Positions 32,974-45,416 are shown, numbered from the stretch's first letter. The stretch: 64,000 bases of DNA from Schizonepeta tenuifolia (GCA_029490685.1 CM055958.1:91766570-91830569), one strand, 5' to 3'. Notes: generated from the sequence alone by a model not told the origin. Made by a program: numbers and translations.

Positions 32974-35547
32974 CTATCTCTTCACCTCGGCTGGTTCCTT
33001 AACTGATGGATCCAACAATCCAAGAAGATCACATAACATCTTGAACCAAACTTCGGCTAGAGGTTTGGTGAAGATATCAGCTCTCTGAATCTCAGTTGGA
33101 ATCTTCTCCATAGATACGTTCTTCTTCTCAATATGATCTCGGATAAAATGATGTCGGATGTCGATGTGCTTCGTCCGAGAATGGTGAACAGGATTAAGAG
33201 AGATAGCAATGGCACTTGAGCTATCACAATGAATGGGAACCTGTCCGGTTGCTACTTCATAATCTCTCAGCTGTTGCTTGAGCCACAACACTTGCATGCA
33301 ACAACTACCGACAGCCATATACTGTGACTCGGTTATAGAAGTGGCAACACATGCTTGTTTCTTGAAGAACCATGAGACTAACTTGCTTCCCATAAACTGA
33401 CAGTGTCCAGATGTGGACTTCCAATCCAACCAATCTCCGGCTAAATCCGCATCTGAGTATCCAATCAGTTGGATATTGTCGTTAGTTAGATACCATAACC
33501 CAACATTAACAGTGCCCTTCAGATACTTAATGATGTTCTTTGCTGCTAATATGTGTGCTTCCCTTGGTTGAACTTGGAACCGTGCACACACTCCAACCGC
33601 GTAAGATATGTCTAGCCGACTGGCGGTTAGATATAGCAAAGAACCAATAATCCCTCTATACTTACTAGCATCCACGAGTTTTCCCTCAGTTTCGGGTTCA
33701 ATCTTCCAGTTAGTATTCCTTGGGATCCTTGTGGTTTTACTTGATTGCGAACCGAACTTGGTGATGAGCTCCTTTGTATATTTGGACTGATTGATGAAAA
33801 TCCCTTCTGGTGACTGCTTCACCTGTAGTCCAAGAAAATAATTCATCTCGCCCATCATCGACATCTCGAATTTCTCTTTCATGAGAGTTGAGAATTTCTG
33901 GCACAGCTCCTCCGACTTGGAACCGAATATGATGTCGTCAACGTAGATTTGCACAACAAGTATATCATCTCCAACTTTGATGGTGAACAGTTTTTGTCAA
34001 CTGACCCTCGTTTGAACCCCGAGTTCAGAAGAAAACCATAAAGAGTGTCATACCAAGCCCTAGGTGCTTGCTTCAATCCATAGATTGTTTTCTTCAACTT
34101 ATACACTCTTCCATCTCCAGTTTCAAAACCGGGAGGCTGTTCAACATATACATCTTCTTTAATGTCACCGTTGAGGAATGCACACTTCACATCCATCTGA
34201 TAGACCTTGAACTTGTGAAATGCGGCATAGGCTAGAAATATTCGGATGGCTTCCAGCCTTGCAATAGGCGCGAAGGAGTCCTCGAAATCGATTCCTTCTT
34301 GTTGGCAATATCCCTGAGCTACCAACCTTGCCTTATTCCTTACGATGAATCCAATAGCGTCTCTCTTGTTTTTGAAAATCCACTTCAATCCAATAACTTT
34401 GACACCATTTAGTCTTTCTACCAACTCCCATACACAGTTGCGTAGAAATTCATTCAGTTCTTCTTGTATGGTTGTTGTCCAGTGAACACAGTTGAGAGCT
34501 TCCACAACATTCTTCGGTTCTGGCACATTAGCTACGAAGCAAGAAATCATGGCAACATCTCTAGCTTGCTCGAACTCTTCAAGAACTGCCAACTCCTCAG
34601 CATATTGAGCGTAAGTGTTGGAGTCTTCCTCGGTTAAATCTGGATTTGCAACTCTGCTCCTTGTACGTACACCTTCGATTGGATCTCCGATGATGTTGTC
34701 AGTGGAATGATCTTCATACCATCTGATCGAATCGAATAGAAATGATTTTCATCTCTTGTTGGTTCGATATCCGATCCATCAATTTGGGTAGTTCATCTCG
34801 GGTTTAACTCTTGTGACGCATGAAAATGGTCCACGTGTACCTAGAGTAGTCATCAGTTACAACAAGGGTATATTCGTTACCATTCATGCTTTTTGGTGTA
34901 ACTGGCCCGAAGAGATCCATATGGATCAGCTGCAATACTCGGTCGGTTGATGGAGTTGTTTTCAACAGGAAGGAGGATCTAGCGAGCTTTTCCAACTAAC
35001 ATGCACTGCAAATATGTGTTGTTGAAAACACTCGGTTTGGAATGCCCTTTGCAAGTCGGTTCATTGTCTTGAAATTCAGATGGTTGAGCCTTTTGTGCCA
35101 TAGCCAGCTCACATCTGAACTGCTCTTGGATAACAGGCAGGTGTCAGGAGGACTACTATTCCAGTCTGCATAGTAGACATTCCCGGTTGAGGATCGATTT
35201 CCCAACAATATGACCTGTTTTGTTCCGACATTTTTAACCCTGCATCCCTGTGCATCAAACTTAACAGAGAAACTATTATCACAGAATTGGCTAATGGAGA
35301 GCAAGTTATGCTTCAATCCATCAACATATGAAACATTTGAAATCGACACGTGATTGGTTTCAAGGGTACCGTAGCCTTTGGTGTGACCTTTTAAGTTGTC
35401 ACCAAAGTTAACTGATGGTCCTTCTTTCTCCACGAAACTTCCAAGCAAATCCTTCAAATTTGTCATGTGTTTCGAACATCCACTATCCATCACCCAACTG
35501 GTTTGTGATGCTTTATTCTTTCTCAGCTGTTTCTCCTGTTCCTGCAC
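32974..35547 (-). pseudogene. pol of element D, integrase truncated
   Basis: Protease (DSGCSKHM near 35490), GAG-pre-integrase, the first integrase Asp (HMDLFGP near 34930) and the second Asp region are present. Then about 0.86 kb is deleted near 34730: the sequence jumps from the second Asp region to the linker before RT, removing the catalytic Glu and the integrase C-terminus. RT (YVDDIIFGS near 33940) and RNase H (KHIDIRHHF near 33170) follow. Other damage: TAG at 34996-34998 (from CAG), TAA at 34804-34806 (from GAA), a 1-bp deletion near 33993. RNase H ends at the shared EVKR. Confidence 0.9.
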
Positions 35548-35573
35548 AGAGAAACACGCTTAGGTCCCCAATT

Positions 35574-38077
35574 TTAGTTGGGTCGTGGAGGGTTAGAACC
35601 AGTTCCCCCTTGAACTGTGAGTCGCTTTTCCCTGTATACTCGGATGGATTTGTCATTCCAAATCACTTTTCCTTTTCCATCAACAATAACAACACCTCGG
35701 TTATCCTTAGGCTTGTTGTTAGTAGTGATGTTCTGTTTCTTGGGAGGAGATGGATTTCTCCCATTGTGAGCTTTCGGAGGAGAGGCTTTCCCCCTGTTTT
35801 GATGGCAATTCTTATCCTGTTGGATTTGTCGTTGAGGTCGGATTCCATGTTGGAATCTTTGAAACTGAGTCTGATTCCACTTTCCTGACTGTCGATGACT
35901 GTTGTTCAAGTCCTGTTGATGATTCATGTTCTGGCTTGAATATCTCCAGTTGTTGGAACCGTTCCTCATTGGTTGACTCGGATGGAACCTCTAGTTGAAC
36001 TGATGATGGAACTAATGTTGATTCAGATGGTTGAATCCTTGTCGGTTCTGCGGTCGGTTCCATTCTTTCTGAGGTTGGCTCCGAGGTCGGTTTAACGGTC
36101 AGTTCTGAAGTCGGTTCTGATCGTATCTCCAACGCCTCTGGTTCCTCTTCTGAGACTTGGAACATTCCCCCTCGGTTGATGTTCCAACCGATGGAATGTT
36201 CAGTTCTCCATCCACCGCTCCTTTTCCTTTCTCAGTTGAAGTTTCCTTAGTCGGTTGAGCTTGCTGAGAATTGGAGGTTGGATTAATCTGGGGAGTTTTA
36301 GACTCAACTGTGTCAGGTTTGCCAACCATGACATCCACCGCCTTGATGAAGGTTGCGGGTGGAATTCCAGTATCTTTGACCACGTCGTATCCGAGTCCTG
36401 ACACGTCATCCATCTGTCTTCTGTAACTGATGAGATTCTCAATGATCTTGGATGACTGATATAGCTTGATCAGGTTGTCCTTCTCAGTTTGTAGATCTTT
36501 AAGAAGAACAGCTACATACTCGGACTGTTCGTCTGACATTTTTGTCAGCTGGTCGATTTGCGCCTCTTGCTTGCTCAACTGCTCTTGCTGCTTCTTGATC
36601 TGCTCCTTCAACTCCTCATTGGTTGGAGCATTAGTTTGATTGGCAGCATTCAGTTGATTTTTGAGTTATCAATCTCTTTAGTTTGACTCTTAATCAGATC
36701 GTCCTTTTCGGTTAAGGATTCTTCAAGTTTGGCGAACTGTTCTTGAAGACTCTTAAACTCAACCGATTGCTGTTGCACTTCCTCATTGAGAGCTAGGAAG
36801 TCATCTCATGAGAGTTCCAACTCTTCATCCAGTGTTTCCTGCATGTTAGAAATATTGGAAGAATTTAGATTAGCAGGACTAGAATGTACCTCAGTATCAT
36901 CCTGGTCGGTTCCAAATGCCATGAGGCATTGATCCTGACCGATAGCGTTGTTGGTGGAAGTCAGTTCATCCTGATCTTCAGTGTCAGTGAAGATGTCCAT
37001 GTCATCAGCTGCTTCTTCTGCAACCATGGCCTTGTTCTTTCCACTTTGCTTGGCCCTCAACGCTTCTCTTTCTTTCTTTGAAAGGTCTGGACAATCAGCT
37101 TTGAAGTGTCCCTCTTTGCCGCATTCAAAGCAACAATTGTTCACAGGCTTTGAGTTGTCTCGAGTTCGGTTGGATTTGTAGAATCTCTTGTATTTTCCGA
37201 ACCGAGCATCCATGTCAGCTAGCTTCTTTGACATGGCGGCAATGCTCTGTTGCAGCTCTTCTCTGCTTGGCTCCTTCGCAGCTGTGTCTGCAGATCTTGT
37301 TGGCCTTGATGATCGCAGCTTGGTGTAGTCAGCTCGAAGTGCTACTGTCTTTGTGGCTGAACCAGCATCCTCATGTCGACTCGTCTGAACCGAGGACTGA
37401 GATGACCTTCGTCGGTTCACCTTGTACTCATTCCTTTTCAGGATTGAGAACAACCTCTCTGTTCTCATCTCACTAAGATCAGATCGGCTCTCATGGATAT
37501 TGGTGAAAGTATCTCACTCAGCTGGTAGAGCTTGTAATACTTTGAGGTTGATTTGTCTCAAAGTATATTTTCCTCTTCGAATGGACTGGATCCTTCTGAT
37601 TATATCCATGAACCGAAGTTCCAACTGATCTATGGTTTCATCATCTCTTAGACAGAAGTTGTCGAAGTCTTGACAGGCATGGGAGAATTTGTTCTCTTTC
37701 GTTTCGTCGCTCCCTTCACTCAGTGATACCAAGATGTCCCACATCTCCTTTGCTGTGTTGCACTCTTTTATCCAAGGGAGATAGTCCTGTCCAACTGTGG
37801 ACATGATAGTACTTTGAGCCCAGATATCCAGTTGGCTCACTTTAGCTTCCTCTGGAGTGAAGTCTTCTGGCTTCTTCTCCACTAACTCCTCAGTTGCATC
37901 CCCATCATTGGGATTTGTAGGAGTGCGAGTGACCTTTTCTCTGATGATGATTGGTCCGGATGTGAGTACTTGTTGCATTTGATGATGCTTTGACAGTAGG
38001 ATCTTCTTCATCCAAGTTCTCCAGGATGTATAGTTCACAACCGAGAACATGACCACGATCTTGTCTTTAACATCCAT
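35574..38077 (-). pseudogene. gag of element D, broken
   Basis: The same Gag as in B and C, from ATG 38077 (MDVKDK) to TAA 35574-35576. The zinc knuckle (CFECGKEGHFKADCP) is near 37095-37140. Two TGG codons have become TGA (37514-37516 and 36806-36808), one CGA has become TGA (36099-36101), and there is a frameshift near 36664. The terminator is again followed by an acceptor-like CTGTGCAG and pol in the -1 frame. Confidence 0.9.
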
Positions 38078-38176
38078 CTGCACACAACAACAGAAGAAAA
38101 GTGCAAGCAGATATGCACTAGCGTGATAAAGAGATTTGTTCAGTTGACCTCTGAAGAAAACACCTCGAATTCACAC
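38078..38176 (-). other. Possible 99-nt leader intron before gag of element D
   Basis: Donor-like GAG|GTGTGA and acceptor TTGTGTGCAG directly before the gag ATG, as in B and C. Confidence 0.35.
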
Positions 38177-38208
38177 CTCGTGAAACAGAGTCAGCAGTCT
38201 TTTGAACC

Positions 38209-38220
38209 ACTCTGATACCA
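38209..38220 (-). promoter_or_regulatory. Primer binding site of element D (tRNA-iMet)
   Basis: On the minus strand it reads TGGTATCAGAGT, one mismatch to the site of B and C, two bases from the 5' LTR. Confidence 0.85.
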
Positions 38221-38222
38221 CT

Positions 38223-39737
38223 TGATGGCCCCGATACGAGTTCTGGTGTATGGGGTGAATACACCAGATATAACTTTTTAAAAATAACCCCCTGAGAATA
38301 TCACAACCGAGTAAGAAGACTTAGTTGGAAGTATAGTGTTGTGCAGAATGTGGTGGAAAATAACTCGTATAAATAACTCACGCTTATGCAGGGTCGGTCA
38401 ATAACCAAGACAGTTAAGAAGTAAAGATGCAGTTTGTATGCTGGTTAGTTGGTCAGTTGAATATGCAATAAGTAACTGAATAATAAACACAAACACACAA
38501 GGATTTACGTGGTTCGGAGATAACTCCTACGTCCACGGGGAGTTGTGAGTCCACACAACTCAGTCCAAGTTCTTCTGGACAAACCACAAAGCTTACGCGG
38601 GTTTTGCAACCGTTAGGATAAGTTTATGGGTACTTATCAACCTTACAGATAAGTTTACGGGTACTTATCAACCTATCTACTCAATTCCGGGAAGAGTAGG
38701 GTCCTAACAACCTTTTCAAGTGTGTGTGAAAGTGGGATTTCCAACTACTAGCTCGAACAAGAAAGTGAGCTAGGATCTAACACTTTACGAACTCTCAACT
38801 AGTGATGTTCTCAAGGTTGGATCGAAAAATACTAAGACAGAATCTAACACTTTAGGAACTCTCAACTAGTGATGCTCTTAGAGATTGATTTCAGTTAAGC
38901 TCTTCTTGCGATATGAACTCTCAACTGGTGATGTTCGCTCGTCTATCTTTTTGCTCTGTTTTCTCGTGTGTGTTCTATTCTATGGTGAATGAATGAATGC
39001 CTCTATTTATAGGCGGAGAGAATCAACTAGCCGTTGGATGAACCGTTGATCTCTGTTCTTTGAAAGCGATGGCTTGTCTCTCATCTCTGCAGACTTTCTT
39101 GATTTGGCAACTGTGAACTTCTGCTTTCCATCTGAGACAGCCTTTTGTTGGGCCAAATGAGGTAATGACAGAACGTCAAAACTTCACGTGACTTCCTTAT
39201 TTGAAATTCAAATTTCAACCTTTGAATTCCAATATTTGATAGTCGGTTGAGTCGTTTGATCGTCATCTGATTGGTCTTCAGCTGATGTTCTGTCTGAGTA
39301 GGAACAGTTGAACTCTCAGCTGCTTTGAACTTCATCTTGTTGATCTTATCAGTTCGAGTTCTGCAACTGATGTTCTATCTCTTGAACGCTCAGTTGACTT
39401 TCTGATGTTCTGAAACTTGAACTCTCAGTTGGCTTTCTGATGTTCTGAATCTGATCAGTTGGCTCGAACGCTTAGATGACTTTCTTCCATCTGATGTTCT
39501 CTTACAACTTCCCCCTTTTTAATTCTCATCTGATGAACGCTGAGTTGTCTTTCTTACAACTGATGTTCTGTCCGAGTGAAGCCTTGTTTCCTTCTTCAGC
39601 TGGAGTCCTGTAAAGATAAAATCTTAGCATTTCTCAAACAGCGAGCCTAAATGCTAACAATAGGATCTGACAACATCTACTCGGTTGGGGTCGGTTGGTT
39701 TTGGAATCAATCAAAACTTTACTTAATTTTCCCAACA
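38223..39737 (-). repeat. 5' LTR of element D
   Basis: 1,515 bp, inverted; about 42-45 differences from 26935-28453 by eye (about 3%). Confidence 0.92.
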
Positions 39738-39738
39738 A

Positions 39739-41025
39739 AATCATAGTTTCACGCATAAAGATTGTAGAGTGATCTTTTGAACTGTTCCGGGCTAGAGCTC
39801 GTCGATGGATGGGATTGAACCACGAACTCTCTTTCTCACAGTAGGTCGCCGCCCTCTCTCTCACAGTCTAAGTTTCTGTTGCTTAGATTGCAAGTGAGTA
39901 ATGAATCTTATGAGCCTTGTATTTATAGATAAATAACTGCTCACATTCATCAAACCTAGACAACCCTAATGGGCCGTAGGAGAATAGGCGCCTTAGCCCA
40001 CAAGAAACACAGGCCATTGGGTCACTTCAGGGATCTACTAGCTTAAATAAGATTGGTCCGATAATATCTAATTTAATCAATTCAGCCCAAAATATAAATT
40101 AAATATAAATATTAATTCATTTCACTAAAGAATTAATATTGACTTACTCTCTCATTTATTTAGTTGAGTCAGGGCTAGTATTAGACTTAATTAATCTCCG
40201 CATTTAATATTATTGAATATCCGTTAATTAATTAAAATACTCCTGACAATATTTAATTAATCAATTAATTATTTACTAATAAATAATTACCGCGAGTGCT
40301 ACAACTTAAACTTATTATTATACCGGAACTAATTCCACCTGCAGGGTTTGATATAATAAACTTATTAAGTTCCTCGAGAGAATATCATCATCCCATTATT
40401 AGGACACGGATCCTTATTGCAGCTTCATCAAATATCAAATAAGAACTACCATTGCCCAAAATACGAAATATTCGAACAACTATTAAGTTCTCATTTATGA
40501 TATATCAAATCAATAGTCAGACAATTATTCATACTGATAAGCCCAATTAAGGTTAAGACTACCGAGATATTTAATTCTTAATAAGTCAGAACAAAGAATT
40601 AGTCTCACTATGATCCTTTCAATACGATTGACGTACTAGCATAAATAAATAGTCAAGATAAACTATTTATTACTATTATGCTACAATCTAAACCAACAAC
40701 TCGTCCAAGTTGTTTCGATTGTGAATATTAATTTATATCTCATAAGATACCGATTATATAATCTTCTGTGATCTACAACACACTATATAATCTTTAATAT
40801 TGAGATAATTGGATAGATAATTAATATGCAATAATAAATAATTTCAGATAGAAAAATTATAGTGAAATGAATATCAATTGTATATAAGCAAAAAGTCTTG
40901 CTTTCGTATACAACCCTACAGACAATACAAACCCTATAAAATAACCAAACTTATACTACTATTATATAAACGAAAACAACTCTACGTGATAAAAAATCCA
41001 ACGTAGCACCTCCAAAATTCCTACA
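39739..41025 (-). repeat. Main part of the older LTR right of element D
   Basis: AT-rich, no ORF. Starts with the right copy of AATCAT. It contains the minus-strand TATA box at 39919-39928 and ends TTCCTACA. It resembles the long LTR of an unrelated copia-type element. No coding potential is seen. Confidence 0.5.
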
Positions 41026-42013
41026 AGTTCTGTTTCTTTGGATAGTATAATTACTTTCTAGTAATTAAATTTGGATAAAAATCATGATTGAGAGGACGAT
41101 TCCGACCTAGAACCGTTGGCGTAGACGGACCGATTTCAAACTTGAATCTTTTATTTTTTAGGAGGAGAATGAGACAACAAAAGAAAGAGCGTGGTGAGAG
41201 ACATAGAAGAGAGATAGATAGTGAATAAATATATGTGTTAAAAAGACAAAAACAAAAAGAAAGTAGGACACCTGCAATCATGGGGTGACTAGCCGATTTC
41301 AAACCAACCAATTTATTAGTTGGCCGAATAAATTTAATGAGGGACAAAAAGTCTCGAGTTCGTGTAATTTTGGTGGATTAGAACGAATAGTACACTTACT
41401 CTCTAATTAAATTTGGATCAAAATCGTGGTCGACAGGACGATTACGACCTGAAACTGTGGCGTAGACGGACCGTTCTAAACCTAAATCTTTTAGCTATTT
41501 AGAAAGAGAATGAGACGAGAGAAGAAAGAGGCGGTGAGAGACATAGAAGAGAGATAAATAGTGAATAATACTATATGTGTTAAAAAGAGGAGAGCGGATA
41601 GTACAATTACTTTCAAATTAAATTTGGATCAGAACCGTTGTCGACCGGACGATTCCGACCTGACGAGCCGATTTTAAACCGACGGTTCACTTTAGAAAAA
41701 AAAATATATTAATTTCATAATGTATAATTTTTAACATCACCTGAATCTTTTAGGTTTTCAGAAACAGAAGCAGATGAAAGGAGTGGAGTGGTAAGAAAGA
41801 GAAAAAAGATAGATCTATTTTATTTTAACTCTTTATTTAAGTGGGACCGTTTCTATTTATGGAAAAGGTAACACTTATTATGGACGGCTCAGAAAGGAAA
41901 AGAAGGTCACACTTATCGTGGACAGAGTGAGTGCATATTATATATACTACATGCATATTATTTAAATACCAACATATTCTCTAATAGATTTGACAATCTT
42001 ATTAAATAATAAA
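41026..42013. repeat. Diverged direct repeats
   Basis: A segment with the core AATTAAATTTGGAT, a block around GACGGACCG, and a purine-rich block GAGAGACATAGAAGAGAGAT occurs at about 41039-41248, again at about 41388-41590, and in shortened form at about 41598-41690. The rest is AT-rich sequence with no gene seen. The purine-rich blocks may be old polypurine-like or leader sequence, but the origin is unclear. Confidence 0.55.
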
Positions 42014-42539
42014 GGTTAAAACTACATATGAATTCTCCGCCTTTTACCAATTTCTCGTTTATATCTATACCTTTTTAAATTAGGTTAAAATTCTCCACCT
42101 TTTAAATTTTTGTTACCTAATTTAAAATGATTATAAACACAAAACGTCGCCGTTTCCTAAAATGGTTAAAATTAGCGCCGACATGTAATCCGTTTTGTAT
42201 TTTTAGGGGGAAATGGTTAAAATTCTCCACCTTTTAAATTAGGTTAAAAACACAAAACGATGACATAATCCTCAATCACAAACAATTATATTGTTCTTCG
42301 ATCGATGCCTTAACATAAGTGTTTGTGTTTGAGTTTTGTATTTTTAAAATTACATCATTTGTTTTTCCGCAAGACTTTGCCATGTAAATATTTTTGAATT
42401 CCAAAAACTTGAGGTATCACATTGCAAAAACTTGAGGTATCACATTGCAAAAACTTGAAAGGTAAAGAATTTTCATCTAATTTATATGTGATATAAACGA
42501 GAAATTGGTACAAATGTAAAATTTATATGCAATTTAGCC
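42014..42539. mobile_element. Mutator-like MITE with inverted ends of about 50 bp
   Basis: GGTTAAAACTACATATGAAT at the left pairs with GGCTAAATTGCATATAAATT (reverse of the right end). Inside the ends a perfect 20-bp inverted repeat, ACCAATTTCTCGTTTATATC, lies at 42046-42065 and 42490-42509. The flanks AAATAATAA and AAAAATAAA could be a decayed 9-bp duplication. A 23-24-bp unit with AAAAACTTGAGGTATCACA is repeated 2.5 times at about 42404-42460. No ORF. Confidence 0.6.
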
Positions 42540-43024
42540 AAAAATAAATTCCGGTGGATTTTTTAGGCTAGTTTATCATTAAAATAAGAACATTATAACC
42601 TACAAATTTTTTGTCATTCACATTTAATACGTTATATGCTGAAGACACTCACTGTCAAATCATAAACGTTTAGAACGTGATATGTTTGACACACATTTTA
42701 TGATAGTGGAGAAAGATATTCAGCTCTTCTGAGTGGAGAAAAAAAAGGTAAAATAATAGTAGTCTCATGTTCCAAAATGGAAAAATCATACTATTCAGGG
42801 ACGATAACAGCATACAGACATCAATTTTATGCCATGTAATCCAAGATCAACTAACATAGTTAAAACACAAAATAGGCTGACATAAGAATTGGTCGAGTTC
42901 GAAATGCAAAGCTTCTAAATCGGTACATCTGCATGATACCATTTTCTGCCAATAGCTAGTTGATTAACTGTTGAGAGAAATTCAGGAAAATGATGACAAT
43001 AGATACTGCCAACAGTCTTGCTCC
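42540..43024. other. 3' flank of the SR gene
   Basis: AT-rich sequence with no recognisable feature. It must hold the 3' UTR and poly(A) site of the minus-strand SR gene, but I cannot place them. Confidence 0.4.
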
Positions 43025-44983
43025 TCAAGATCGAGATCTTTCACGGGGAGGAGGCGAACGGCTGCATGGTATAAGATAACATCAGGCAAATTAAGTAGTG
43101 TTCATTTGGAGAAACAATGAAGAATGTAACAAAAATGGGAGATGAAAAATAATGAACTGACCTGTTGTATTTGTCATTGGCAGGGCTTTCTGCTCTTCCA
43201 TATTGAGGACTGCCCCTTCGCTCAGATCTAAAATTCGGTACCGATCCATGTCCATAGTCAGGGCTACCACGTTCCCTTTGATAGGGACTTGGGGAACGTC
43301 GCCTATCATAGTTTCTTCTATCAGGGGACGTATCACGAGCTCTTCCATTGGGGCTGTACCCATTTCTTTTGTCATCATCATCCCGAATTGCATATTCCAC
43401 AGATATCACTCGGTCCATGAACTTGCTGCAAAGCAAGAAGAGTATCAAGCAGGCTGTTTTAACCTAAAAGTCATTTAAGAAGAAACTATTTTCTGGGGCA
43501 AAATTAGATGAATCCATAAATGAACAATCACATATAAAACAATGGCTCGAAAATAGATGAATTCTTTCCAGACCTTAAGTGAGTCTCCTCTAATGCTCGG
43601 GTTGCATCTTCCTGCAACTCATATTGCACGAATGCAAAATTTCTTCTTATCCTGACATTAGATATTTTTCCATAACGCTCAAAGTATTTTTCAATGTCCC
43701 TGGTCCTAGTATTGATAGGGTCGAAGTTAATGACGAATAAAGTTTTTGAAGGGCGAGAGCTGGAAGGAGATTTTCTGGAGCTATCAGGCCTTCTGCCACA
43801 ACCACGCTCTTGCTGCAGACAAAATCAGTACAACTTAATTCTGTAATGAAACAGGATCACCAATTTCATTCAGCAAATATAATGTTACACTCGTGCACAT
43901 ATACCTTACACAATTTAGCATTAACTAACAAAAAACACCATACAAACCTTAGTCCACTCAACACGAAGTCTGCGCGCTTTTCTGCCAAACTCTATCCTGT
44001 CAAGCTTCCGGATTGCATACTCTGCATCCTGCTCATCTTCCATATAGACAAAGCAGAAGCCTATAAACCGAAAAAAAAAAAAAAAAAAGTTGAATGAAAC
44101 CATCCAAGACTTTCAGCCCCAAGAAAATTGATTATATTAAGACACCTTTCAAAATAACACAAAATAAGCAAACGATGCAAGGAGAACAATCACAACATCC
44201 AAAACCCCTGCAAATCAGATGGAGAAAAAAGGGGAAAAAAAAAGTCTGTACTATGAAGAGAACATAACACCTGCCACTGGATCCGAATTGAACATGGAAT
44301 CTATGTCGAAAGATGGTGGAAATCGATGACTGAGCAAAGTGATGAGGAATAGAAAAGTGAATGATCTACAGGAATTGTGGTATGGTAGAGCATGGCAGAT
44401 ATATCGATTCTTTCGGATAGACACAAACATGTATCGTGGGCACAACCCAGAAAATTAAAGCATCCATCCAGGAAGACCAAGGAATATCCAAGTAATCCTG
44501 CGTCAAAGAAACTATTGAGCTCGAGGCTTCACTACAGCAAAAATATAAGCGCTTTCCTTTAATATACAACACGAGCTAAACATTCTGTTTGCTATTTTAA
44601 TTAGTTGAAAGAACATATTTTTAGTTCCTTTTAAGCAAATTGATAATCAACCTCACTCGTTTCCCCGCATCCATCATCCAACAAATTACACTTTTCTAAG
44701 TTTTCATTGAGATTACTTAGATCATCCATCCAGTGGAACACAAAGCGTAAAATATTCACAGTCAATTACGGGAGCAGATATTCCATCAAATGCAGCCAAT
44801 CTAGTGTATAAGTGGTACAAAATTCGACGGAAGATTATACATAAATCGCAGCCAAGCATTTGTACTAAAACTTTTACCAGATTTCATATCCACCCGATCA
44901 ACCCTCCCATATCTTCTGAAGAGACGATCAACGTCGGATTGTCGCGCGTCAAAATCCAGATTACCGCAAAATATAGGCCTCAT
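43025..44983 (-). CDS. RS31: Serine/arginine-rich splicing factor, plant RS subfamily (RS31-like)
   Basis: Nuclear pre-mRNA splicing regulator with two RRM domains and a short RS tail. Five coding exons on the minus strand: 44983-44878, 44060-43948, 43812-43574, 43425-43162, 43061-43025, with frames joining exactly to give 252 residues (Arabidopsis RS31 is about 264). RRM1 opens MRPIFCGNLDFDARQSD and continues FCFVYMEDE; RRM2 contains KTLFVINFDPINT and RNFAFVQYE. The linker SSSRPSK and the VISVEYAIRDDDD segment are typical of the RS31/RS40 group. The tail has RRSPSP, DYG and QYGR repeats and ends SRSPPPRERSRS. A 5' UTR exon (about 45215-45169) and a UTR intron (45008-45167) precede the ATG exon. 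The first coding intron (817 nt) is by far the longest. RS31 against RS31a cannot be settled here. Confidence 0.9.
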
Positions 44984-45416
44984 GATCACAAATTTTCTTC
45001 GAAATTCCTGCAAAAATACAACTCACGTCCCATTAACCTTTTATTTCTAACATAAAAGAGTTTTGCTTGAAATTATTAAAAAAACATTAAAAATAGAAAT
45101 ATTGATATTACTATTAGATTAGTTCTTACGCAAGAAAACAACGATAACAAGATCTGTGATCTGTTACCTTTGCGCCTCTCTTCGCCGCGGGATTGACGAT
45201 GTTGATGAAAAACCTAGATTTCAGAGGTCAGGTAAAATATCTTTCGCGTTGAAATTTCATGGACTTTAGAATTAAATTTTTGGGCCTTCACAATTTGGGC
45301 TTGGACATGTGATTGAACTTCTTTTTATTCTTCTTTTATTGTAATAAACGATAAATAATTTGACTATTGAAAATTATGTGTGGATATAATATTTTTGAAA
45401 TTATTTCTGTTATTTA

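Larger units (their letters stand above)
26935..39737 (-). mobile_element. Ty1/copia (Sirevirus-like) LTR retrotransposon D, minus strand
   Basis: 12.8-kb element of the same family in reverse: 5' LTR 38223-39737, primer site 38209-38220, gag 35574-38077, pol 32974-35547, extra ORF 28757-32338, polypurine tract 28454-28468, 3' LTR 26935-28453. AATCAT flanks both ends (26929-26934 and 39739-39744), with one extra A beside the right LTR, so the duplication is slightly offset from a flush 5 bp. LTRs differ by about 3% by eye. pol has lost 0.86 kb, including the integrase catalytic Glu. Confidence 0.93.
26819..41025 (-). mobile_element. Older LTR (probably a solo LTR), split by element D
   Basis: With element D removed, 26819-26934 joins 39739-41025 into about 1.4 kb bounded by TGTTGGAA and TTCCTACA, matching inverted ends of TG...CA type. 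Read on the minus strand there is a TATA box (CTATAAATAC at 39919-39928) placed as in an LTR. It is unrelated in sequence to the A-D family. No primer site, polypurine tract or convincing target duplication is seen at its ends, so solo LTR or truncated copy remains open. Confidence 0.5.

Noticed and set aside
39780..39850. tRNA-like segment (GGATTGAACCACGAACTC) right of element D
   Set aside because: It has a T-loop-like string but no matching anticodon arm or acceptor stem; it lies within the older LTR.
26814..41030. Target duplication of the older LTR
   Set aside because: GACAA (26814-26818) and AGTTC (41026-41030) do not match; the ends are called only from the inverted termini.
41051..41347. 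98-codon minus-strand ORF
   Set aside because: Lies in diverged repeats, has no domain and is not kept in the second repeat copy.
42404..42460. CRISPR-like repeats
   Set aside because: A 23-24-bp head-to-tail tandem repeat without spacers, inside a MITE of a plant genome.
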